Positions 33,484 through 64,000 are shown, counted from the stretch's first letter. The stretch: DNA of 64,000 nucleotides from Anseranas semipalmata (GCA_013399115.1 VXAA01004383.1:752224-816223); one strand, 5' to 3'. Numbers and translations are program-made. Notes: generated by a model not told the origin, from the sequence alone.

Positions 33484-36400
33484 CTCAAAAGAAAAGAAAG
33501 AGATGATGGGCTGTTACTGTGCAGGTATCTGCTACGACCAACATACACCATAGCTGTATTAAAACGGATAGAGAACAAACAGCTCAGCATTTTCATTGCT
33601 GAAATCAAAGAACTTCATCACTGGAGTATGAAATAAAGCCTGTAGGCATCTGCCTCAGTACTCAGGCATAACTAGACACTTTGAATCAGATCCCTGAAGA
33701 TATTTTGCTGCCTAATTCTACTAATTTCACTGAGGAATCCAAAATACCATTGAGGATTCTGGACTAAAACTGCAGTGATGAGCTGAAGTATTTAATTTTG
33801 TCAAAAATAACTCTTAAAAAGGGAAGGTTTCTCTTCTTTGCTTTTTTTACGGTAGCAGTAGTTTCAGTCATCTTCTGACTCTTCTGCTTGAACAGCCAAC
33901 AAAATGATACCGGAAGAGTCGAGGGAATGAGAAATTAATATACACAGAAGGAAATTTCAGAATCATAATGCTTTAAATAGCACACCTATTTCAACTGCTT
34001 GGGGAGTCAATGAAGCAATAGCTTATAGCTTGAATTTAAAGGCTAGAGCCAGACTTCTGGTGCTTCAGTCAGGCAAGTTCCCAGAAAAAAAAAAAAAGGG
34101 AAATTAAAAGCAAAGCCTTCTGCCTTTTACACCTGCTCCCATCTATGCTGACTTCCCTCATACAAAAGTTAAAAAAAAAATCCTTTGAAGTTTCTGATAA
34201 ACAAATTTTGAAAGCCATCCTCACAAACACCACTTGGTAGCATCTCAAAACCAAAAGGAGCCTGATGCTCGCTTTTAGCCTTGGCCTCATAATGAAAACC
34301 TCAGGAAGACGAATGCAATGGCTCCTCTGCTATTCGAGCAGTCCCCGACTGCCACCAATCCTTAAGCAACAGCCATGGATTCTACAGAGAAGTTTAGATA
34401 ACTCAAAAGGCTTTAAAACAAAAAGAACTAAGCAACGGTTTTATTCTAGTAGAGCAATAGGTACCGGCTGCCTCAAAACAGTTCTACACCTTACAGCACT
34501 GCTACTGGAGACCAGCATACACTTTGCATGTGCACGTGCTTTCTAGTTCGAGTAGCTAAATCCAATGAAACATGACTTCTCAGAGAGGCAAACAGGGATG
34601 CCTTCTGCCCTCCCTCGCAAGAAGTGGGTTTCTAACAAAATGACGACTTTAAAAGCATGACCATAACCAAGTCTCCTCTAGCACCCATGCTTACCACGTT
34701 AGTGCTTACCCCGGTTGTTAGAGCAGTAAGTTCTCTGTGAAGTTCCAAGTAGACGAGGATGCAAGGTTTTAGCAAAATGCACTTCAAACAGATACGTGGA
34801 ATTGCAAACCCGTATGCTCTGGGGAAAACCTTAAAAAGATTTCCATTTGTTCTCACAGTGAAGTAACTGTTGAGGGTGAGGAAGGGACGTCAACAGGTGT
34901 GGAGTTTTCAGAGCATTTCCAGATAGACCTACTAAAATCATCAGCTTCAACTGCAACTTCTTCCACTCCAGAAACAAATTTCCTTTAATCTTCCTCGCAC
35001 TTAAATAAATTACATCGACTTGTCTCAAATACAACACTTTTTCTGCTGCAGAAAACAGCAGGAAACGCAAATCTGATGAAGAATCAGAAGACGGGTGGAC
35101 ACAGGGATAGACCAGCACCTTAGCACCCTCCCCAAAAGCCACCCTTACCTAAGCTTCACAGTATATGACGGTGCCATTCCGCATTTCAGCTGGCAGCACG
35201 GGCTCACGTACAAGTCTCTTGTCCAGGTCCACACTAACACCTTTGCATACAGTCTGCCATACAGCTCGGGTTAGTGTGGCAACTTAATCGAATTTGAGAT
35301 GCTCTCAAATGCGTATTTCAGGTCTAGAAACTGTTTTGGAGAGTTTGCATCTATAGTGTTAGATTTAGCTTATAATCCAGATAAACTCACTCTCAAAATG
35401 GCACTGAACAGATTCAACTAGTTGTTTCTGAAGTGGTTTAGCTAGTCAAAACTGTGCAGATCAGCGTCAGGTCTGTGGCTCAGTCACAAAGGGAATCTAG
35501 AAATATCTTTGCCCGTACATTTTTGCTTTAGTCAGTTACAGGGCTGATGTGCGCTACGTTAGACTTGGTGAGAAAACCCTTATTCATTACGGCGCACCAT
35601 GCACATACAGATAATTCCTCATAAACTCCTCATGGAGCAGAGAAATTGAAAACTGATGTGTGAGGGACGCAGAACTCCAGGGGAGCCTTTGAAACGACGG
35701 TGACAAACAAGAGGAGCACCGAGATCAGCCTTCTCAAGCTGCTGAGCAACGGCAGGTGACCAACAGCAAAAATGGTTCATTTGAAAATAGAGGAAAAAAA
35801 CAGATTGCCCAGTAGCCTGAAATTCTAACATCAGGATTTAAATAGTTCCGCACCAAGAGGGAAGGGCCCGGGAAAGGAGCAGTCACTGGCAGCTGATTCA
35901 AGTCCGAGCTTTTTCGGAGCTTTGGGGATAACAGGGAAGTCCCAGTTTCCTCAGCCAGGATTAGCAAGGTGACATTTGCAGCTGCTTTGTGAAATCTGCC
36001 CGTTTTCTTGCTCCCTTCACAGATCTCGTGTACTCCTCCCAGCTCCAGAGTACTGAGCGATAAAGCAGCGTCTCAAGGAGGTCCTCTTCCCTACGCCCAG
36101 GTGACAGAGCAGCAACTACTTTACAGGAAATGAGTCTTCACTAAGAAACTCCTCTGGGCATCAGACACACGCTGTCACCCCGACTTTCATTTCAGGTCTC
36201 TTTCACTTTGCCATTATCCCTCGTCCTCCGCGTTACAAAAAGCAACGTCACAGGAGCAGGGAAAGCGTTCACGGTGAAAGACATAAAAAGGGCAGGAAGA
36301 GCAAAACCAACGTTCCTAGAAATGTTCTTTACCAAGCCCTCAAAATTAGAGTTTATCATGAAATAAACAGAAGAAAGGCCCGCCAGAATGCCTTTAACTG

Positions 36401-37729
36401 GGTTCAAGCCGAGCCAGTTCACAACAGGTCAACGATGAAGAATTTAAAGGCAAAAAAGGACGTGTCTGCCATTTTAACCTCCACATCATTTTTAAGACTA
36501 GCTCTCATAGCTGAAGACAACCTCCAAAATACGCACGTAGCAGCCTGTGCCCGCCTCTGCAGAAAGCTTGAAACAATCATTTAGAAATCCTAGCTGCCTC
36601 GTTCGTCTCAAGCATCCAGAGAGAACAATACATATTAACATCACTAATTATTTCTACTGATAAGCAAAATACATGAGGGAAGAGGGAAGAAAGATCACAT
36701 CAAGAGTGTGCACAGCTACAACACTGCGTCTTCTGCAGTGTCACAAGTTAGAGCGCACAAAAAGGGATATTAGGTTATTTTTCTTTGAGGAACCAAAAAC
36801 GCAGAAGAAACCCAGAAGAGACTGACCATACAAAACACATCGCAAGTTCCTCTTTCCTAGAAGATTAGCTGTGCACTAAACATCGGGCCAAGGAAATTCA
36901 TTTCCTGCCCGTTCTACATCTTGGGTACAGGTTTAGGCAGATTCCACGGCCTTGAAATATCACCTGTACAGACATATGAAAAAAAACCTTGAAAACCAGC
37001 GTTGGAAAAGCTGCTTTTTAAGACTCTGCTTTCCTGTCCTGACTCCGGGACAGCACGCTCTCGCTTCCAACAGACGAAGGAAAGACCTGTGGGCAGAGAA
37101 CCATCAGGAACACGCAATCTTAAAACAAACAAACAAAAAAACCCAACAACACAAAAGCACTTTTTGAATATCCCCTACTGAAAATAGTGTCTCAGGCCTC
37201 AGCTGTGGACAGAGGAGCACCATCTTTTATCCTCCGTCACTATATGAAAATTTGGAGTCTACTGCCAACACTAAATAAATCCCGTGACTTTTAATTTTGT
37301 GATATTAAACTAATCCAAGATCTACAAAATTTCAGAAATAAACAAGATACTGATGAACTTGTGGGAAGACAACCCTGACGCCAGAGCGGAGTGACTTCGT
37401 GAATTCAGCAGCAGGAACCCAGCAGACCGGGCCGGTACGCAAGCTGACACGGGGAGTGGGTGCTGCGAAATAGGAAGAGCGCTCCAGACAGCAGGAGCCC
37501 CGCAGCAGCGGCATGCCCGCGGAGAGGAAACAGGTTTCAGAGGAGCTCGTATCCGTTTGCGCTGGCCCTAGCTTTGGCTCCCCGACCACGGGTGAAGCTC
37601 TGCCGGTCCCACGGGGTTGTTTCACCCCCGGAGACGGAGCCGAACGTCTCCCATTCGCTCTCCTCCTCGCCACCCGTCCGCGGGCGCAGCCCGCCGCCTC
37701 CGCGCCCCGCGGGGAGCTGCGCGGCACAA
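33484..37729 (-). other. TAF5L: TAF5L first intron and 5' region up to the gap
   Basis: Because the first coding exon has an acceptor directly before the ATG, an untranslated exon 1 must lie further right, most likely in the CpG island at 37.4-38.4 kb. The interval is AT-rich to mixed unique sequence up to about 37.4 kb. No repeat or second gene is recognised. Confidence 0.65.
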
Positions 37730-38377
37730 NNNNNNNNNNNNNNNNNNNNNNNNNNNNNNNNNNNNNNNNNNNNNNNNNNNNNNNNNNNNNNNNNNNNNNN
37801 NNNNNNNNNNNNNNNNNNNNNNNNNNNNNNNNNNNNNNNNNNNNNNNNNNNNNNNNNNNNNNNNNNNNNNNNNNNNNNNNNNNNNNNNNNNNNNNNNNNN
37901 NNNNNNNNNNNNNNNNNNNNNNNNNNNNNNNNNNNNNNNNNNNNNNNNNNNNNNNNNNNNNNNNNNNNNNNNNNNNNNNNNNNNNNNNNNNNNNNNNNNN
38001 NNNNNNNNNNNNNNNNNNNNNNNNNNNNNNNNNNNNNNNNNNNNNNNNNNNNNNNNNNNNNNNNNNNNNNNNNNNNNNNNNNNNNNNNNNNNNNNNNNNN
38101 NNNNNNNNNNNNNNNNNNNNNNNNNNNNNNNNNNNNNNNNNNNNNNNNNNNNNNNNNNNNNNNNNNNNNNNNNNNNNNNNNNNNNNNNNNNNNNNNNNNN
38201 NNNNNNNNNNNNNNNNNNNNNNNNNNNNNNNNNNNNNNNNNNNNNNNNNNNNNNNNNNNNNNNNNNNNNNNNNNNNNNNNNNNNNNNNNNNNNNNNNNNN
38301 NNNNNNNNNNNNNNNNNNNNNNNNNNNNNNNNNNNNNNNNNNNNNNNNNNNNNNNNNNNNNNNNNNNNNNNNNNNNN
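37730..38377. other. Assembly gap (648 N) inside the TAF5L/URB2 promoter
   Basis: Unknown bases lie in the middle of the CpG island. The gap probably hides the URB2 transcription start and some or all of the untranslated TAF5L exon 1. The very long open frames crossing it are meaningless. Confidence 0.95.
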
Positions 38378-55336
<16,959 letters not shown>

Positions 55337-55879
55337 TGAATTCTGCCTCGTGCTGCATGGTCAGTTACGAATTGGTCTTGCGGTGGTCAGAAGATCCTTG
55401 GTTCTGTTTGGTTTGGGATGACCAGTAAGATCAAATCTGAAGAGGGTCCTTTAAACATGGGTTGCATCTATCTCTGTACAACCAGCCTTCATACTGGGGG
55501 AAAAGGGGAATGGGGAGGGAGGATGGTCCTGCTCTGTGCCATGAGTGGCAGAACTGCTGCACCTGTGCAAGCCCCGAGCAAACTTGCTGGGAGCTTGCTG
55601 CAGTCTTGGCAGCAGATGTCAGGCTTTGGCACATCATGGTGCTTTGCTGTGGAAGCAGTAGTCTAGTGTAAAAGCCTGTGAGGGTTATAACTCACTTACA
55701 TGGTAAGCAGAGTTAAAGCAGTTAGAGTGCATATTTTTATATGGTGTTACTTCACATTTGTTACTGAGGAACTTTGTGAATATATACCACACAGCTGTGT
55801 GGTAGGCTACTGTTACAATACTGTGGAAATACAGTAAAAAAATTTTTGAAAACTTGTATCTTTTTGCTTGGTTGGTTTT

Positions 55880-55962
55880 GCTGTTGAGTCCAGCCCTGAG
55901 CAACCCAGTCTGACCTATTGAGTTTTCTTTCCAACTGACTTATCCTGTGATCTTCGTGATAA
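55880..55962 (+). mobile_element. Possible short CR1 3'-tail remnant
   Basis: AGCCCTGAGCAACCCAGTCTGACC, read in two pieces (AGCCCTGAGCAACC and CAGTCTGACC), and a terminal TCCTGTGATCTTCGTGAT recall the CR1 3' end with its imperfect terminal octamer repeats. Too short to be certain. Confidence 0.4.
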
Positions 55963-56289
55963 TCAAAAAGATTGACTACTTAAAGCTCTGGTTGATTTAC
56001 TATCATTAAGCAATTACACTTAGTTGTCTGAGCTGTGGTAGCTCTCACTGTGCATTTTTAGCTCGTGACAAATGCTAGGTACCAAGACCTGAGACCTTTT
56101 TGGTCTAAGCTGAGCCTTGTTGCTTTGCTTTCACTCTAGGTTAAGAGCAAGCCCTGGGCTTAACTGCAACTCAGCTGATGGTAATAAGCTGTGGTAAATT
56201 AATCACACTTGAGCCTGTAGGAAGCTTTATCAAATAACTGTCTTTCATTAGCCAAACTGTGGAAGTTTATTGTGTTGAAAATGGTAGAG

Positions 56290-56295
56290 ATTAAA
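56290..56295 (+). terminator. URB2: Candidate URB2 poly(A) signal (ATTAAA)
   Basis: This ATTAAA hexamer lies about 950 bp after the URB2 stop, in the absence of a nearer AATAAA. Confidence 0.3.
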
Positions 56296-56310
56296 GATCC
56301 AAACTTTTTC

Positions 56311-59300
56311 ATAAGTGGTGAAACAATCTTCACACGTGCACGCAGTTGGTAGCTAGAACTCGTTACTCTCACATGATCATCTGCTTTAAAGTATAGGTAG
56401 AGGGTGGGTGGAGGAAGACTGGCATGTAATGTGTCAGGCTGGGATGCAGTTTATTTTCTTCATAGCAGCTGTTTTTGGTGGTGGGCTTTGCATTTGTGGT
56501 TAAAAGTGTTGGTAAACACGCCACTGTTTCATCTGTTACTGAACGATGCTTGCACAGCATCCAGGCTTTCTCTCCAAGCTTGTTATCGGGGACACAAGGA
56601 GTATCATCACTGGTCCAGAGGATGAAGTTTGGCAGGCACAGGAGGCTCCACATGGCAAAGATGGAGAAAGTGAGCAGGGCTGTGGGGCAGCTGGGCCTGG
56701 GTGTCTGACATGAAGCCCTCCTTGCTCCTCCTTGGCCCTGGCTGGGAGCTTCTGGCACATCACAAACCTCCACTGGGACCTGACCGCAAAGCAGAGGCAG
56801 GGCCCTGGCGGNGGCCCAAGCAGTGGCTGCTGCCAGGCCCTGGGGCAGCCACCTCTGCCCCTCCCTGGCGCCTGCCACTGTTGGCTTGTCCTGTGCCACT
56901 TCTTTATTTTATTTCAAAGCTGAAACATTGCTGTGGGTCAGAATTGGAAGGGTAATTACTGCTGCATTGAGCCCCCAGGGCTGTGGGGCAGTGAAGTGCC
57001 TGGCTGGTTTCAGAAGGGAAATGTGTATGAGCTGGGTGCAGCTAAATGGGCACCAGGGGGAGGAGGGCTCTGTGGTGAAGGCTGCTAATATGCTAGTAAA
57101 TGAAGGAGGGTTATGGGCAGTGGGAGAGGAAAGAATAGTGAAAAAAGAAAAACTAGGTTTAAAGCGTGGGAGGAAGGAAGTGAGGTAGCAGCTCTGGCTT
57201 GTAAGTGTCAAGGCTCCCCTGATGTAGCCATATGGTTGCAAGCCACACACGCAGCTCAAAAGCTCCTGAGAGTAGACCACAGGGTAAATAACCTCTTACT
57301 CATCACTTTACAGGAGGTAAACTACTGGTGTCAATTTTATTTCATCAATATTAACTCTTTAATTCTTCTCAGTTTTAACTTGGCTTGGAAATGAAAGCAT
57401 GTAACTGCCTTGTATGGACAGCGGTGATGGAAATAACAAACTCTTGCTATAAAAAGGACACAGGGCTTGAATGAATGCGAAATTGAAACCCTGCCACAAA
57501 TAAACCTTTATTTCAAGTGTGCTGTGCAACTGCTGCTTATCCCGCAGCCCTCTTCCTTGTCCAGAATAACCAGCAGAATTCTCGAGCACAAAGCAGTGTG
57601 TCAGCGTAGAAGTTACAAAGGGGTTAAAAATAAGGCTGTATTTCACTTGCTAATCCTAGGTCTTTGTCCAAGAGCTGCTCTGGGTTTTTTAGCTAGCATA
57701 AATTAAATCACTGGCATAGGACCACCTGCTGAGAAAGCAGGCTTTGTTTTCTGGAGTACATTCCCACTGGGGTGCAGTGTTCCCCTTTTGTCACACGATG
57801 GAGCCATCCTGCAAAGGTACAGCAGCGGCACGGGAACCCCTGGCTTTGGATTCATCTTTCTCCTGGGCTGGGTTAGCTGAGGAGCTCTGAGCACCAGGCT
57901 CGGGGGACTTGGCAGAGGCGCTGTCTCACGGCTAAAGGACACGATTGCCACCTTCCTTCCAGCTGAGCGTTAGTTGCGGGGTCCTTGCGGACTTTTGTGA
58001 CTGTTCATCTCGGCCAGATCTCCAGCTGCGACGCAGTGCAGCTCTTCCGAGGCGCTTCTGTCAGTGCTACCTCCCATAGGCAGCAGGCTGGGATGTCGGG
58101 GTCCCGGCAGCTGTGCCCCAGGCTCAGGTGTGGTGTTTGTTATTTATGCCTGGGCAGCACCTGAGCCTGCCTCTGCTGTTCAGAACCAGCTCAAATACGA
58201 AGTAAGAGGCAGGATGGGCAAGAAAAACAGTCACGACTGGCAAAGATCACGTTGGTTTTATTTATCGCTTATTTTTAGGTAGCTGCTGTGAAAATCAGAT
58301 TTTTTCTACTTATCTTGATACTTAATTTTTCCTGCTTTATAGGATAGAAATACCCCAAAAGATGATGGTGCAAGATGGTAGAAATTATCTTGCTAGTTTA
58401 GAAAGAAGTTATTTTTCCTGTTCTTACCTGTTGGGAGGAGACAATGTACAGAGTACTTTCCTTTGAGTTTGAAATGGATCCAGTAATTTCGTATTTGTTT
58501 TTCTTCTTGATGTGGGTCTGTGGCTTGGATAACAGAAGGCTCCTTCCAAAGCTTCATTTTTGGGTTAAAACAAAATAGCGTGAATAAAGGAGTACTTTGA
58601 GAGATTCCCTATCATTATTACTGAACCATTAAATGTTTGCAGCAATAATATCTATACTGGGACTGTATAGTCTTTTGTGTTTTACTGACTTGTAAGGACA
58701 CTTGCCTTGAGGTGCAATAATTGCTTTTCTACTTGAAGTAGATTCTAGCCATTCAGATGGAGAACTGCATTTGTGTCTTAAGCAGTGTTTGCAAGCATGG
58801 AGAAACGATTTTTTAAAATTATTTTCAGCAAAACGACCGCTTGATTTTTTTTCAATAATAAATAGAAAAGTGCTGTTTTATCACTTCTTGGCAGTGCTAT
58901 TTTGCCATGGTAGGGTGATTAGTGAAGCATGCTGCAAATGGTTAAAGTTTCCAAAAAGGAAGATGCTCATGTTATTGTATCTACACTGTAAGATTTGTCA
59001 GATGTAAGTGAGTAGAAGTGAAACCTGAATTGCTAAGGAGTAGCACTGATTTGTATTCACTTCTTTAAGTACAAAAGGAGGGGGGTTGGTAACTTTCAAG
59101 CCTGGAAAATTTGTGAAAGAGAGTGTGTCCTTGTGACCTTCTCTGAGCTTTTAGTCTAGGAGAGCCCTCTAGCAAACTCTTCATCAGTTCTTCATGAGAA
59201 GTTGGGAAGAATAAATTAAGGCGCTCCAGGTGCCAAAGCTGCATTGTCATCCCTTTCCTCCTGAAGAAGAATGCTGACTTTCTGTGTACCTATTTCTAGA

Positions 59301-62300
59301 GATAGTAAGGAGAGAAAATGACAAAATCCACTTTGTCTTTTGTAGGCATCTTCTAATGGAGTGGCAAGAGGTACAGGCCTGCAACAGTTTGTCAGCAGTG
59401 GCTGCTCGGTCCTTACTAGGTCTAGCTGTTCGTGTCAGAAGAGCCTTATTCTGACACATAGTTCTGGCATTTTTAAGACTGATGGAGACCAACTTCTGCC
59501 CCAAAGCAATTGGCATTGGTTTGATTGTTTCCTGTTGAGGTTAGATCCAGAACTGCTTCCTGGATGGAAACGTTCCACAGATCTCTTGCCCTCAGTTAGA
59601 CATTGTCTTATGGAGGATGCCACAGATTCTGGGCCATCTTTTTCCAGCAGGGAAGTCTTTGTAATGCCTTTGCAACTCTCCCCCACAGCCAGAGGACAGG
59701 AGCCTTTCTGCTGGTAGCTGGTGGAGAGGTGAGGATTTGGAAAGCAAGCAAAGAATAAAAGGAGAGGGAAGTCAGGGACATGTCCTGTATTAACTCATTC
59801 AGCAGCTGTGTTTTCCCTTGGGTTCAGGCACCCCTTGCTTTATTTCTGCTTGAGGGGTTGGTTCTGCAGACTTTCACAGAGCTGTGCTGTCTAAGGATGA
59901 GGACCATGGGCTGCTTCTGCTGTAGGAAAGGAGGGATGAAAAAGAGCAGCAATGGAGACTTGGGGTGCAGTCACACTATTGACAGGGTTCTTTGCTGATG
60001 AGATGACCTAATTAACAATCTGGTTTGGGGTAGGAATCAGCAGCTTAAAAGAAAGAAAGAAGCTCCTGGTAGCTGAAAGCAGAGCAGCTTTGAAAACCAG
60101 ACTGTTTCTGGTTTTCAGTGCATCTTAAACACCCGTTGCTTTATTTGGTGTATTACAAATGCTTAGAAACCTCTTTTGGTCACAGACCTCCGTTGTGTGC
60201 TGCAGTGTGAACTGTGAGCGGGCACTCACTGGCCTAACACGCTACCAGGTGTGAGAGACAGTGGGTGGGAGAAGCAACAACATTGCAGGGAGAAGCGACT
60301 GATTTATGTTTAGTTTTTCATGCCAGCTTTAGAGCAGCATGTGGGAGTTCCCTTGGGTAACCTCAGGAAATAGTATTGCTGAGTTTGGATTTTGTTAGTT
60401 TCCCAGGAAAAGAAGTGAAAAGCAAATGCCAGTGTTACAAAATAATCAAATTTGCACGTTGTGACACAAATGGACAAATCCATAAAAACAAGTTCAATCA
60501 ACTACTGGCATTGATGAATTACATGGCCTGAGCAAAGAGAGCTTCAGCTTTATCGGACAGTGTATTAACTCCTGGAGGGAAAACTAACTTCTGCTCTTCA
60601 TCCACTCAGTAATTGTCAGCCCATAATCCCCCAAAGGGAAAGTAACCCTCCTTGGTTATCGCTGGAGGAAAAACACTAGAGCAAACAGATGCTGATTTTA
60701 GCCTGGTAAGAAGTGTTGCCACTTGTACACAGGTCGTCTGTCCAACCATCAAGTGACTGCTGATTGTTCCTGTCAATGGGGCACTCAGATGCAACTGATT
60801 GTCAGCACCCGCTGCTGGGAGCAAAGATCAGAGCTTTCATTTGGCTTTGCTCCTGGATCTGCTGCAGGTCACCTGTGTTGCCTAGGCCATCCTTTCTGTG
60901 GCCCTTGCACAGGTAAGAGTCTTCCCTAGAAAGGACTTGTGAGGTTTGCGCAGTGTTCAGTGCTCCATGGGTACCTAGCTAAACCAAGATTTTTTTTTTT
61001 TAATGCATAGGTGAGCAATACAGCATCAATGCATTTATTCGCAATATCCCAAGTGATCACCGGAAAATATGTAGACTGACAGCTTAATTCCTGCCTCTTT
61101 TGTCCTCCCACTAGACGTGCATGAAACTTGCTGTTTTTTTAATGTGCATTTTACTTTCTTTTCTAAGACTTGTTGAGACCGCTCAGTGTTTTCAGGAGAT
61201 GGCTATGCAAATGTGTGCTGCTAGTACCTGATTTTTTCAAACTGACATTTTAAAGTATGTTCATTAATGTTTTCATAACCCAAGCCCATAACAGGGAGAG
61301 CCTAGAGTATGTGCCTCCTGGTAGCACATCCAAAAGAAATGTGTGACTAAGAAACCTGTTATTAGCAGCTCATAGAGACTTTCTAAGCTACTTATTTTCC
61401 CTTGCTGTAAAGGCAGATTTCTTACTGCAGCAAGGGGTAAATCTGTTCTTCAGGTCTCAGCCTGTGCTGTATTGTCTGGGTGAGGAGAAATACTTTTGTT
61501 CCTGAACCATGGAAACTTTACCAGCTGGAAATCTCCTTTGACCCAAATGCTCTTTTCCTGCAATAGCTAGGGATTGTCATCTGTCACAATATTTCTGCCC
61601 TCACTTTGGCCTTAAGCTGCTATTACTGTAGGAGCATCACCAGATCTTTCTCATCTCATCTGTTAGCAGGGGGACTGTGCCCCAGCGGCTCTTGTCTGAG
61701 GGGAGACTGAGTGTACTAAGAGTTGGGAAAATCCATTAGTGTGAGTGGTAAGAAATGGCCGCATTAAACTTCCAATGTCTTGAAGTTTCAATGTGTTCTT
61801 TCTGGGTAAGTATAATGGTATAATAGCTGGGCCATGTATCCACAGAGCATGGATAAATTGCATTAAATGGTTCCTCCTAGCACTCTTTTGTTCCTGTTTT
61901 TGGAGAAGAATATGTAGTGATGTTGTCTTAATACAGAGGCAGTACCTGGAAAATGGGTCAACCTCTACACGTAGGTCCAGGTTCTTGAGAAGCAGCTGTG
62001 GTACGTGCATCTTTTTCCCTGCCACACCGTAGTAGTGATAATGTGTAGAATTAACTTCTGCACACGATTCCTAGGGACTTCTGAGGGCAGAAACATGCCC
62101 TTAGAGCTCATGGCACTTCTCATCTTCAAAGTGCATTATAATCATTAATACATTAATTAGACATTCTCCCCTTCCTTCCTGCTAACAAGGTTTATTAAGC
62201 TGAATGTATTTATTTTTGGGCAGCTTCTACAAGCAACTGAATGAATAATTTTCCTAATAACTTTAATAGCAAAGACATGAAAGGGAACAGGGATGATGAG

Positions 62301-64000
62301 AAAAACAAGGGACAGAGGTAAATAAAGCTGCACTGTGAAAGGAGAGGAGCAATTTCACTCTAGGTGTAATTTCACCTACCCCTGCAACTCCCACCTGGCA
62401 TCTGTGCAGCCTTTGTTGATTCTGTCTCCCCTAACCTACATGTCATTGCACATCTATCCAACGTTTATGCTAGCACACACAATTTCAAAAAAGGAGGTCA
62501 TGGATGTCTGGGACCTGCAGGAAAGGAGAATGTAGAAATAGCTTGCAATTGCAAGGTGAAGAAAGCCTATTTGAAAGTTTGAATTTACATATGCTTACAA
62601 TGTCTTAGGTGTTTTTGTGAGAACCAGTATAATCTAGCACATTATTTCAGATTGGGTGAGTTGCAGGTCTCAGGAGGTGGAGGAAGGTCATGAAAGACCA
62701 TGGCAGGAGGGTTCAGGCATTGAAAACTTTGAAGTAACCTAAAACAAATGAAATCTTGCTTTCCTTCTCCATCTTTACTCTCTTGTGTCCTCAAAGCATG
62801 CACAAATACACAGTATATAGACGTTACCAAACATATGTTGTTTTTGGTCCTACTGTCATAGTAAATGTTGGGGGAAGGACATAAAATGTTTGCTCTGAAT
62901 AAGGGCATGCCCCCAAAAAAGCGCTGAGACTGTGATTTAGTGGTTTGAGTGCTGCACCATGAGTTTAGTGATTTGCATATTGGGCAGTGCTCTGCTAAAA
63001 GATTTCACGTCTGTCTTTTTCCTGTCCTGTTTATTTAGATTCAGAAACTGAAAAGCAGGAGGGACTACTAGATCATCTGGCCAGACCTCTTGTGTATCAC
63101 ATTACAGTCCGTTGAGCTTGATATAGTTAGGGCTGTAGTGAGCCCAATAACCTGTGGGTAGTTGCAGCATGTCTTCCACAAAGCCAAATTTTTGACATTA
63201 AGCTCTTCAGGCCAGGAGATGTGTTCTGAGTAGAGCTTCTCAGCGGTGTTATTAAACCAACATCAACACCAAGAAAAACAACAACAAGGGTGATACCAAT
63301 AATTTTAATTAGAAAATCTATGAATATTTTATTGGTTAAGCTTGCAAAGACTTTTAAACTATGAAGCCAGCTACTATATATCAACTGTAGCTTTCAGAGT
63401 TATAAACTGAATTGGTGCAGAAAGGAGATTGAGAGATGGTTTTTCAATTCTAGTATGCAAATACTTCTGCAGGGCAACAGACCAGGTATTTGAGGGTTCT
63501 TTAATATAGTAGAGGAGGATATAACAACAACAAAAAATCACAGAATACATAGCTACGAGCTATACTCCAGCAAATGCAAATTTGCAGTAAGGTGCAAATA
63601 GTTATTGAGCTCCACAGAGCAATAAGGGAGCGAAATGCTACAGCTGGTGGCATCCAGGATAAATGCTATGAGTCTGAAATGCATAGACAATCATCCCTGT
63701 TCTTATATATCTTAATTCCTAATTTGAAGTTCAAGTAGTCTGCTTGTGCCACTTTGATGAAAAGTGGCTTGCCAAGTGGAGCAAATATTTTTGGGGGTAA
63801 GAATTCTTTTGGCTAATGTGGGTTTGACACTTTGACAGCTTCACTCAAACTGTCAGACCAAGAGGATGTTTGTCATCATGCTCTTTTACTGAAAAAGCTA
63901 AACTAGTCCGATATCTTGAAGGAAGAAAATGTTGACAAAGTAGAAGCATTTGTATCAGGACAGGAGTGGAACGATCCTTCTTAACCACCTGCCTGGTTGT
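56311..64000. other. Intergenic sequence downstream of URB2
   Basis: No coding exon or RNA gene is supported. A GC-rich patch at about 56620-56890 contains one ambiguous base (56812). An AATAAA occurs near 57498. An old CR1-like repeat lies at about 63040-63215. Remaining open frames are short and without recognisable families. In human the next gene in this direction is GALNT2, far away, so a gene-poor spacer is expected. Confidence 0.6.
63040..63215 (-). mobile_element. Old CR1-like repeat shared among sauropsids (probable)
   Basis: CAGGAGGGACTACTAGATCA, TCTGGCCAGACCTCTTGTGT, GAGCCCAATAACCTGTGGGT, GCAGCATGTCTTCCACAAAG and TTTTTGACATTAAG follow, in order, a repeat I recall as widespread in turtle and crocodile genomes and rarer in birds. 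It is diverged, which suggests an old insertion. The family assignment is from memory. Confidence 0.6.

Larger units (their letters stand above)
55337..56310 (+). other. URB2: Presumed URB2 3' untranslated region
   Basis: Sequence downstream of the stop contains no canonical AATAAA in the first 2 kb. A variant ATTAAA lies at 56290-56295 and an AGTAAA at about 55833. A CR1-tail-like piece sits at about 55880-55962. The true end is uncertain. Confidence 0.4.

Noticed and set aside
56369..56899. 176-codon minus-strand frame downstream of URB2
   Set aside because: It includes an ambiguous base, has a low-complexity N-terminus, and shows no splice or family evidence.

Overview
The window is nuclear DNA from a bird, or at least a sauropsid. 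It carries intron-rich vertebrate genes with long non-coding spacers, several CR1 LINE 3' fragments, a decayed ERV-L-type pol fragment, a MIR-like fossil, and GC-rich CpG-island promoters that partly fall in runs of N, as is common in bird assemblies. The gene order ABCB10 - TAF5L - URB2 matches human 1q42. The species cannot be named from the sequence.

Layout. (1) 1 to about 11 kb, minus strand: the 5' part of ABCB10. One coding exon is readable (281-481). The first exon should lie in or beside the 603-bp N gap (9359-9961) inside a CpG island. (2) About 11-17 kb: spacer between ABCB10 and TAF5L with no supported gene. (3) About 17.2-37.7 kb, minus strand: TAF5L. All four coding exons are present and give 589 codons plus a stop with consistent splice phases. 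The untranslated first exon is probably in or beside the second gap. (4) 37.4-38.7 kb: a CpG island broken by a 648-bp N gap (37730-38377) that serves two divergent genes. (5) 38.4 to about 56 kb, plus strand: URB2. Nine coding exons give 1543 codons plus a stop with all phases closing. (6) About 56-64 kb: downstream spacer, mostly unique sequence with one old CR1-like repeat.

Functions. ABCB10 is a mitochondrial inner-membrane ABC transporter linked to haem synthesis. TAF5L is a WD40 subunit of SAGA/PCAF coactivator complexes. URB2 is a nucleolar 60S-biogenesis scaffold. They are housekeeping neighbours, not a pathway; the only structural coupling is the head-to-head TAF5L/URB2 promoter.

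I found no evidence of a wholly new biological system. The points most worth checking are the weak splice donor and read-through frame after TAF5L coding exon 3, a small intragenic CpG island at about 20.2-20.55 kb, the CR1/ERV/CR1 cluster in URB2 intron 8, an intronic G-quadruplex motif in URB2, and the two gaps that hide first exons.
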